A DNA stretch of 31,390 bases from assembly GCA_000437275.1 (NCBI GenBank), contig FR899730.1, positions 1-31,390 of the forward strand. Direction: 5' to 3'. Position numbers and translations under genes: made by a program. Positions 26,191-31,390 of the stretch are shown piece by piece (position 1 is the stretch's first letter; each line of letters opens with the position of its first letter). Under the pieces are notes generated by a model. It made no database searches and was not told the DNA's origin. It saw only the letters and a program-made list of their open reading frames with translations. This DNA comes from Clostridium sp. CAG:411. GTDB lineage: Bacteria; Bacillota; Clostridia; Lachnospirales; Lachnospiraceae.

Positions 26191-26230
26191 TTACTTTCCC
26201 AAAATAATCAGATAGGTAGGTGCAGGCAAT

Positions 26231-26659
26231 ATGTTTATGGGCGAATATAACCATTCCATAGATGCAAAAGGTAGAATTATCGTGCCTGCTAAGTTTAGAG
26301 AAGAATTGGGAGACGAATTTGTAGTAACTCTGGGCTTAGATGGGTGTTTGTTTTTGTACCCAAATGCAGAGTGGGAAGAGTTTGTCGCACAATTAAAACA
26401 ACTACCTGGAAACCGCCAGGCCAGACAGTTACAGAGATATTTCCTTGCTGGTGCAGTAAATTGTGAAGTTGACAAGCAGGGACGTATTTTGATTCCCGCA
26501 AAACTAAGAGAACATGCAAAACTGGAAAAAGAAGTTGTGTTTGTAGGTGTGCTGGGAAAGATTGAAATATGGAGCAAAGAGCAGTGGGATGCCAATAATG
26601 ATTTTGGAGATGTAGAATCCATTGCGGAGAATATGTCTGAGTTGGGAATTAGTTTCTAA
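26231..26659 (+). CDS. mraZ: Transcriptional regulator MraZ
   Basis: MraZ is a ring-forming DNA-binding protein that controls the dcw cluster and its own gene. The 142-residue protein has two SpoVT-AbrB-like halves with the DxxGR motif in each: DAKGRIIVPAKFR (about residues 12-24) and DKQGRILIPAKLR (about 81-93). The start MFMGEYNHSID is the common form; AGGTG lies 8 bases upstream of the ATG, and the second ATG at 26237 is less likely. The five boxes just upstream are its probable binding site. rsmH follows after 20 bases, as in most bacteria. Confidence 0.97.
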   Translation: MFMGEYNHSIDAKGRIIVPAKFREELGDEFVVTLGLDGCLFLYPNAEWEEFVAQLKQLPGNRQARQLQRYFLAGAVNCEVDKQGRILIPAKLREHAKLEKEVVFVGVLGKIEIWSKEQWDANNDFGDVESIAENMSELGISF

Positions 26660-26679
26660 CAAAATTGGGAGGAAAAAAC

Positions 26680-27615
26680 ATGAAATTTGAACATGTATCT
26701 GTACTATTAGAGGAAACGGTTGCACAACTGAATATTCAGCTGAATGGTATATATGTAGATGGAACATTAGGCGGAGCAGGACATGCCTATGAAGTATGTT
26801 CTAGACTAGGAGAAAATGGTAGATTTATAGGCATCGATCAAGATGAAGCTGCTATTTTGACAGGAAAAGAGAGGCTGGCACCATTTGGAGATAAAGTGAC
26901 GATTGTCCGAAATAACTATTGCAATATGCCGACAGTCTTAAAAGAACTTGGCGTAGAAAAAGTAAATGGTATTGTGCTAGATTTGGGTGTATCTTCTTAC
27001 CAGTTAGATACTGCGGAGCGAGGATTTTCCTACAAAGAGGACGGGCCATTGGATATGCGGATGGACAACCGACAGACTTTGACAGCAAAAGATATTGTAA
27101 ATGGATATAGCGAGATGGAATTATATCGCATTATTCGTGATTATGGAGAAGATAAATTTGCAAAAAATATTGCAAAACACATTGTTCGCATGAGAGAGGA
27201 AAAGGAGCTTACGACTACCTATGAGTTAAATGAGGCAATTAAGGCTGCGATTCCTATGAAAATTAGAAAGAACACAGGGCATCCTTCTAAAAAAACATTT
27301 CAGGCAATTCGAATTGAATTGAACAAAGAATTAGAGGTGCTTAATAATACATTACAGGATATGATAGATTTGCTGGATGAAGGTGGAAGAATCTGTATCA
27401 TTACCTTTCATTCATTGGAGGATCGAATTGTAAAAAGTATATTTAGGAAAAATGAAAATCCATGTACTTGTCCACCGTCTTTCCCTGTGTGTATGTGTGG
27501 GAAAAAATCGAAAGGCAAAGTAATTACAAGAAAACCAATTTTACCATCGGAAGAAGAGATGGAGAGAAACCGAAGGTCCAAGAGTGCAAAATTAAGAGTG
27601 TTTGAAAAGAGATAA
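26680..27615 (+). CDS. rsmH: 16S rRNA N4-cytidine (C1402) methyltransferase
   Basis: RsmH (MraW) methylates N4 of C1402 in the ribosomal P site. Starting at the ATG at 26680 it has 311 residues; GGGAGG is 7 bases upstream, while an in-frame TTG at 26665 would include that site in the coding sequence. SAM-binding motifs are GTLGGAGHA (28-36) and GIDQD (51-55). LDLGVSSYQLD, RGFSYKEDGPLDMRMD and TFHSLEDRIVK are family signatures. A cysteine cluster (CTCPPSFPVCMCG) near the C-terminus is typical of Firmicute forms. Confidence 0.97.
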   Translation: MKFEHVSVLLEETVAQLNIQLNGIYVDGTLGGAGHAYEVCSRLGENGRFIGIDQDEAAILTGKERLAPFGDKVTIVRNNYCNMPTVLKELGVEKVNGIVLDLGVSSYQLDTAERGFSYKEDGPLDMRMDNRQTLTAKDIVNGYSEMELYRIIRDYGEDKFAKNIAKHIVRMREEKELTTTYELNEAIKAAIPMKIRKNTGHPSKKTFQAIRIELNKELEVLNNTLQDMIDLLDEGGRICIITFHSLEDRIVKSIFRKNENPCTCPPSFPVCMCGKKSKGKVITRKPILPSEEEMERNRRSKSAKLRVFEKR

Positions 27616-27632
27616 CGGAAGGGGAGAATAAA

Positions 27633-28178
27633 ATGCGAACACAAAATAACAGAAGGTATACGAATCATACCTCCTCTGCATACAGCTATGTAGATGGGAA
27701 CACGGTAAGAAAATTGGAAGTAGCGGAAGAAATTATACCAGAAAGACATACGGAACCGATACAAAAGGAAAAAGCAAAAACAGCAAATAAAAAAGCGAAA
27801 GTAGAAAGATTACAGGGAATGGATTTGTTTTCTATTTTATTTTTGTGTGTAGCACTTATTTTTGCAGGTGCTTCTTGTGTAAAATACTTAAATGCACAGG
27901 CAGATGCAACACATATGAAAAATCAAATTGCTTCTTTAGAAACTGATATTATGAATTTGAAAGAAGAAAATAAGACAGCACAGGAAAGCATAACATCCGA
28001 GATTGACCTAGATTATATATATAAGATTGCAACAAAGCAATTGGGAATGGTTCATCCTAGTAAGGATCAGGTTGTAACTTATGAAAGTGGAACAAGCGAT
28101 TCAGTGAAACAGTATGGGGATATTCCAAAAGGAACAGATAAGGGACTTGTAGATAAGATTTTAGGAAAAGAAAAATAA
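27633..28178 (+). CDS. ftsL: Cell division protein FtsL-like
   Basis: This 181-residue bitopic membrane protein has a Lys/Glu-rich cytoplasmic part (1-63), one membrane helix (about 65-85) and an extracytoplasmic segment that is probably coiled coil (about 88-125, NQIASLETDIMNLKEEN). The ending IATKQLGMVHPSKDQVV matches the conserved FtsL/DivIC pattern around the GM motif. FtsL joins DivIB and DivIC and helps activate septal wall synthesis. Sequence conservation is low in this family, so position (after rsmH, before PBPs) carries weight. The C-terminal tail after residue 150 is longer than usual. A GGAAGGGGAG site precedes the ATG. Confidence 0.85.
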   Translation: MRTQNNRRYTNHTSSAYSYVDGNTVRKLEVAEEIIPERHTEPIQKEKAKTANKKAKVERLQGMDLFSILFLCVALIFAGASCVKYLNAQADATHMKNQIASLETDIMNLKEENKTAQESITSEIDLDYIYKIATKQLGMVHPSKDQVVTYESGTSDSVKQYGDIPKGTDKGLVDKILGKEK

Positions 28179-28184
28179 AATGTG

Positions 28185-28230
28185 AAAAGATAACACAAAT
28201 CAGCTTTGTAGTTGGTTTGTGTTATCTTTT
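28185..28230 (+). terminator. Strong hairpin between ftsL and the first PBP, possible attenuator
   Basis: AAAAGATAACACAAA (28185-28199) pairs perfectly with TTTGTGTTATCTTTT (28216-28230), and TCA/TGG extends the stem to 18 bp with one G-T pair over a 10-base loop. Only four T follow, so termination would be partial. It begins 7 bases after the ftsL stop and ends 45 bases before the next start codon. It may terminate part of the transcripts or protect the RNA end. Confidence 0.6.
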
Positions 28231-28274
28231 ATGAGGATGGTATCATTTTATTATGGGTGAAAGCAGGTACAAAA

Positions 28275-30305
28275 ATGGAACAGGGAAGACGAAGAAAAAG
28301 AACAAAAAAATTTACACCTAGAATGCAGGGAACGTTGTTATCAATACTTGCATTGATATTCATTTGTTTTTTATTTTTGTTGTGGCAGATTGTACATGGG
28401 ATGGAAAAAAACGGAAATAAATATGCAAAAAAGGTATTAACGCAGCAGAGTTATGTAAGTAATGCCATACAATATAAACGTGGAGACATTCTAGACCGAA
28501 ATAATACAAAATTAGCAACCAGTAAGTTATTATACAATGTAATCATTGACCCGAAGACCATTTTATCGAAAGATGGATATGAGGAAGAGACTGTGAATGC
28601 ACTTACATCATGCTTTGATGTAGAAGCAGATGAGGTAAAAAAGATTATCAAAGATAGACCAAAGTCACAGTATTATGTTCTTCTAAAAAACATAGAAAAG
28701 GCATCTGTAGAAAAGTTCAATGAACAGGTCGATGCAGAAAAACAACGTGCGAAGAAAAAAAAGGAGCAATGCAGAATTGTTGGTGTTACCTTTGAAAAGG
28801 TTTATAAAAGAAATTATCCATTGAACGAAAAAGCATGTAGTGTAGTTGGTTTTTCCAGTGCAAATAATGAGGGATTATGGGGATTGGAAAATCAGTATAA
28901 CGATTTGTTAAATGGCGTTTGTGGACGTTCCTATGGTTATTATAGTGCGGACGGGGAATTGGTAAAGACGGTAAAGTCTGCACAAAATGGAAATTCAATT
29001 GTCACAACAATAGATTCCAATATTCAGGCGATTACAGAGAAAAAAATAAATAAATTTATGAAAGAGACGGGAGCAAAAAATGTAGCGGCTCTAGTAATGA
29101 ATCCGAAAAATGGAGAAATCTATGCGATGGCATCCAATAAGCAGTATGACTTAAATAATGCATTTGATTTATCGCAGGTTTATTCGGAGAAGGAAATTAA
29201 AAAATTAAGTGAGAAAGAAAAGACAGAAAAGCTAAATGAAATGTGGAGCAATTTCTGTGTAAGTTATGCATTTGAACCAGGATCGACATACAAACCAATG
29301 ACCGTAGCAGCAGCATTAGATGAAAATATTGTAAAAGATGGACAGTCCTTTGTCTGTGATGGTGGAGAGACGATCAGTGGTGTGCATATATCCTGTGTAA
29401 GTCGATATGGACATGGAAATCTAACGTTAGAGCAATCCTTAATGGAATCTTGTAATGATGTTATGATGCAAATTGCATCCAAGATGGGAAAGAAAACATT
29501 TTACAAGTATCAAGGTATTTTCAATATTGGAAGAAAGACAGGAATTGATTTACCAGGTGAGACCAGTGGTTCCTGCTATAATGAAGATACATTGGGACCA
29601 ACAGAACTTGCTACATCAAGTTTTGGACAGAGTTTAACGACCAATATGGTTCAAATTGCAAGTGCGTTTTCTTCTGTAATAAATGGTGGTTCTTATTATA
29701 AGCCACATTTAGTAAAGCAGGTGTTAGATGATAATGGAAATATTGTTGAAAATATTGAACCAACATTAGTGAGAAAGACTGTTTCAGAACAGACAAGTGC
29801 ATATCTGCGAAAATATTTGAAAGCAACGGTGGAAGATGGAACAGCCGCAACTGCTGCTATTCCAGGATATTCAATTGGAGGAAAAACAGGTACAGCACAA
29901 AAAATTCCAAGAAAAGCTAGAAAATATCTGGTTTCCTTTATTGGAGCAGCACCAATGGATGATCCAGAAGTTGTCGTTTATGTAATTGTAGATGAACCAA
30001 ATGTAGAGGATCAGGCACATAGTACCTATGCACAGGAAGTTGTGCGTAATATTATGAAAGATATTTTACCATTTTTAGGTGTGTACAAAGATGAAAAAGC
30101 TGCAAAGAATGCAGATAAAAAAGAAAATGGAGATACAACAACAGGTGCCACAACAGCACCAACCAGTACAGATACACCGGCAAGTAGTACACCACAGGCG
30201 ACACAGCAGCCAGCAAAGGAAGAAGATACGGAAGGATATGATCTTCCAGATACCGTAAAGACAGCTCCAACACCAGAAGCAACCACAACGGCAACAACGG
30301 AATAA
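28275..30305 (+). CDS. ftsI: Class B penicillin-binding protein (FtsI/PBP2 type), first of two
   Basis: This is a membrane-anchored D,D-transpeptidase for septal peptidoglycan cross-linking. From the ATG at 28275 it has 676 residues: a basic cytoplasmic start (RRRKRTKKF), a membrane helix (about 19-40), the class B dimerisation domain, and a transpeptidase domain with S337-T-Y-K340, S392-C-N394 and K537-T-G539. All catalytic motifs are intact. The C-terminal 60 residues are Thr/Pro/Ala-rich with an acidic patch and no PASTA repeat. I chose 28275 because AGCAGG is 7 bases upstream; the upstream frame (TTG at 28212) lies inside the hairpin. It is paralogous to the next gene. Whether this or the next is the true division PBP cannot be decided here. 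Confidence 0.9.
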   Translation: MEQGRRRKRTKKFTPRMQGTLLSILALIFICFLFLLWQIVHGMEKNGNKYAKKVLTQQSYVSNAIQYKRGDILDRNNTKLATSKLLYNVIIDPKTILSKDGYEEETVNALTSCFDVEADEVKKIIKDRPKSQYYVLLKNIEKASVEKFNEQVDAEKQRAKKKKEQCRIVGVTFEKVYKRNYPLNEKACSVVGFSSANNEGLWGLENQYNDLLNGVCGRSYGYYSADGELVKTVKSAQNGNSIVTTIDSNIQAITEKKINKFMKETGAKNVAALVMNPKNGEIYAMASNKQYDLNNAFDLSQVYSEKEIKKLSEKEKTEKLNEMWSNFCVSYAFEPGSTYKPMTVAAALDENIVKDGQSFVCDGGETISGVHISCVSRYGHGNLTLEQSLMESCNDVMMQIASKMGKKTFYKYQGIFNIGRKTGIDLPGETSGSCYNEDTLGPTELATSSFGQSLTTNMVQIASAFSSVINGGSYYKPHLVKQVLDDNGNIVENIEPTLVRKTVSEQTSAYLRKYLKATVEDGTAATAAIPGYSIGGKTGTAQKIPRKARKYLVSFIGAAPMDDPEVVVYVIVDEPNVEDQAHSTYAQEVVRNIMKDILPFLGVYKDEKAAKNADKKENGDTTTGATTAPTSTDTPASSTPQATQQPAKEEDTEGYDLPDTVKTAPTPEATTTATTE

Positions 30306-30320
30306 AAGATTTTGTGTTTT

Positions 30321-30349
30321 TTTACTGTTTTGGAATAGCAGCCTATCTA
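30321..30349 (+). promoter_or_regulatory. Possible promoter before the second PBP
   Basis: TTTACT (30321-30326) and TATCTA (30344-30349) are 17 bases apart in an 86-base gap; TAGAAT and TACAAT hexamers nearby lack a well-spaced -35. The match is moderate, and the gene could simply be read from upstream. Confidence 0.3.
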
Positions 30350-30391
30350 GAATAATACAATAGGTACAAATAGATTATATAGAGGCGGTTT

Positions 30392-31390
30392 ATGAAGAAA
30401 CAAAGAGAACTCAAAGAACAATGTGCGGACGGCAGAGTGATACATGCCGTCCGCACTTATCATAAAAGAAGCTTGTTCTTTGTGTTAGTTATGGTATTTG
30501 TGATTTTTCTTTGGCTATTTGGGAGACTACTCTATTTAATGGTGGGAAGGGCAGATCACTTTGGAGTTATGGCAAAAGATATACAAGAGCGTGAAAGAAG
30601 TATAAAAGCCGAGAGAGGACGTATATATGATAGAAATGGGGTAGAACTGGCTTCTAATAAGCCTGTATCTACCATATCTGTTATTTATAGTCAGGTAAAG
30701 GAACCAGAGAAGGTAATATCCGTTTTAACAAAAGAATTGGGAATGGATGAGGCATTTGTTCGCAGGAGAGTAGAGAAAAAATCTTCTATCGAGAGAATTA
30801 AATCTAATGTTGATAAAGAATTGGCAGAACGCATTAGAAAATACAAGTTAGACGGTGTTATGATTGATGAAGATTATAAACGATTTTATCCATATGAGAC
30901 ATTGGCATCTAAGGTGATTGGCTTCACAGGTAGTGATAATCAGGGAGTCATTGGGCTGGAAGTTAAATATGACTCTGTTTTACAGGGGGAAAATGGAAAG
31001 ATTCTTACCCTGACCACTGCAAAAGGGGTGGAAATCGAAAATGTCGCGGAACATAGAGAAGAAACTGTTCCTGGCGATGACTTGTATATCAGCTTGGATG
31101 TGAATTTACAAATTTATGCAGAACAGGTGGCAAAAAAGGTTCGGGAAGAAAAGAATGCAAAGAATGTGAAAGTCATTCTAATCAATCCAGAAAGCGGGGA
31201 AATTTATGCCATGGTAAATGAACCTGAATTTAATTTGAATGAACCTTACCAATTACTGGAGGAACTGAAGGGAGAGAGTGGAAAAAGTGAAAATGATAAA
31301 TTGAATAATATGTGGAGAAATGCCTGTATTAGTGATACCTATGAACCAGGTTCTACCTTTAAGGTTATAACGGCTACGGCAGCACTTAGC
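30392..31390 (+). CDS. Class B penicillin-binding protein (FtsI/SpoVD type), second of two, 3' end cut by window
   Basis: The frame is open from the ATG at 30392 to the window end (333 codons). It encodes a cytoplasmic start, a membrane helix (about residues 28-50), the dimerisation-domain signature RGRIYDRNG (75-83), and the start of the transpeptidase domain with the active-site S321-T-F-K324 after YEPG. It closely resembles the first PBP, including the MWxNxC segment just before the active site, so the two arose by duplication. GAGG lies 5 bases before the ATG. In spore formers the second copy is often SpoVD, which has a C-terminal PASTA domain; that part is outside the window, so I leave it unnamed. 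Codons 11-22 hold a perfect GC-rich inverted repeat. Confidence 0.9.
   Translation, partial: MKKQRELKEQCADGRVIHAVRTYHKRSLFFVLVMVFVIFLWLFGRLLYLMVGRADHFGVMAKDIQERERSIKAERGRIYDRNGVELASNKPVSTISVIYSQVKEPEKVISVLTKELGMDEAFVRRRVEKKSSIERIKSNVDKELAERIRKYKLDGVMIDEDYKRFYPYETLASKVIGFTGSDNQGVIGLEVKYDSVLQGENGKILTLTTAKGVEIENVAEHREETVPGDDLYISLDVNLQIYAEQVAKKVREEKNAKNVKVILINPESGEIYAMVNEPEFNLNEPYQLLEELKGESGKSENDKLNNMWRNACISDTYEPGSTFKVITATAALS
30423..30456 (+). repeat. Perfect 12-bp GC-rich inverted repeat inside the second PBP gene
   Basis: GTGCGGACGGCA (30423-30434) and TGCCGTCCGCAC (30445-30456) are exact reverse complements separated by 10 bases. The arms are far richer in GC than the surroundings. There is no T run after it, so it is not an intrinsic terminator. 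As RNA it would form a very stable hairpin about 31 bases after the start codon. Confidence 0.9.

Noticed and set aside
26182..26199. Small inverted repeats overlapping the last MraZ box (AGTAA-gtgg-TTACT; GGAAAGT/ACTTTCC) as a terminator
   Set aside because: Stems are short and no T run follows; most simply a by-product of the box sequence, though a leader hairpin is possible.
26191..26622. Minus-strand open frame of 143 codons over mraZ
   Set aside because: It mirrors mraZ almost exactly; the plus-strand protein is an unmistakable family member.
28212..28274. N-terminal extension of the first PBP
   Set aside because: It begins with TTG inside the hairpin arm and adds residues not expected before the basic cytoplasmic start.
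1..31390. CRISPR arrays, insertion sequences, prophage genes, tRNA or rRNA genes
   Set aside because: I saw no regularly spaced repeat array apart from the MraZ boxes, no transposase, integrase or phage protein, and no tRNA-like or rRNA sequence; the gene content is core metabolism throughout.

Overview
The window looks like chromosomal DNA from a low-GC Gram-positive anaerobe of the Clostridia, most likely Lachnospiraceae. This is inference: no rRNA gene is present. The support is AT-rich coding sequence, AGGAGG-type ribosome binding sites, a PASTA-type Ser/Thr kinase, meso-DAP peptidoglycan genes, and a large secreted pullulanase with FIVAR, starch-binding and Ig-like modules, as is common in gut Lachnospiraceae. 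Every gene I can support is on the + strand; the minus-strand frames look like shadows.

Region 1 (1-3905): the 3' part of a secreted type I pullulanase, closed by a strong intrinsic terminator. Region 2 (3911-7663): a two-gene unit with its own extended -10 promoter and terminator. It encodes a membrane-anchored glycerophosphodiester phosphodiesterase and a membrane-anchored protein of the arylsulfate sulfotransferase (ASST) family in which all three expected active-site histidines appear to be replaced.

Region 3 (7657-26034): a compact run of 15 co-directional genes, from a promoter before argS to a terminator after ychF: argS, dapF, murE, murF, priA, def, fmt, a YugP-type membrane zinc peptidase, rsmB, rlmN, a PP2C phosphatase, a PASTA kinase, rsgA, rpe, ychF. 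It combines tRNA charging, DAP synthesis and its addition to the wall precursor, replication restart, initiator formylation and deformylation, rRNA modification, small-subunit maturation and the kinase/phosphatase pair that senses the cell wall. Several junctions overlap or nearly touch, which suggests translational coupling.

Region 4 (26107-31390): the start of the division and cell wall (dcw) cluster: mraZ, rsmH, ftsL and two tandem class B penicillin-binding proteins, the second cut by the window end. A sigma-A-type promoter is followed directly by five GTGG-centred direct repeats at 10-11 bp spacing, matching the known form of MraZ operators. Two strong hairpins lie in this cluster: one between ftsL and the first PBP, and a perfect GC-rich 12-bp inverted repeat inside the first codons of the second PBP. 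The only gene-free stretch over 300 bases (25925-26230) holds the ychF terminator, the mraZ promoter and the MraZ box array.

Most of the window is conserved housekeeping sequence. The best leads for something undescribed are the histidine-less ASST-like protein with its phosphodiesterase partner, and the RNA/DNA structures in the dcw cluster. I saw no CRISPR array, insertion sequence, tRNA or rRNA.
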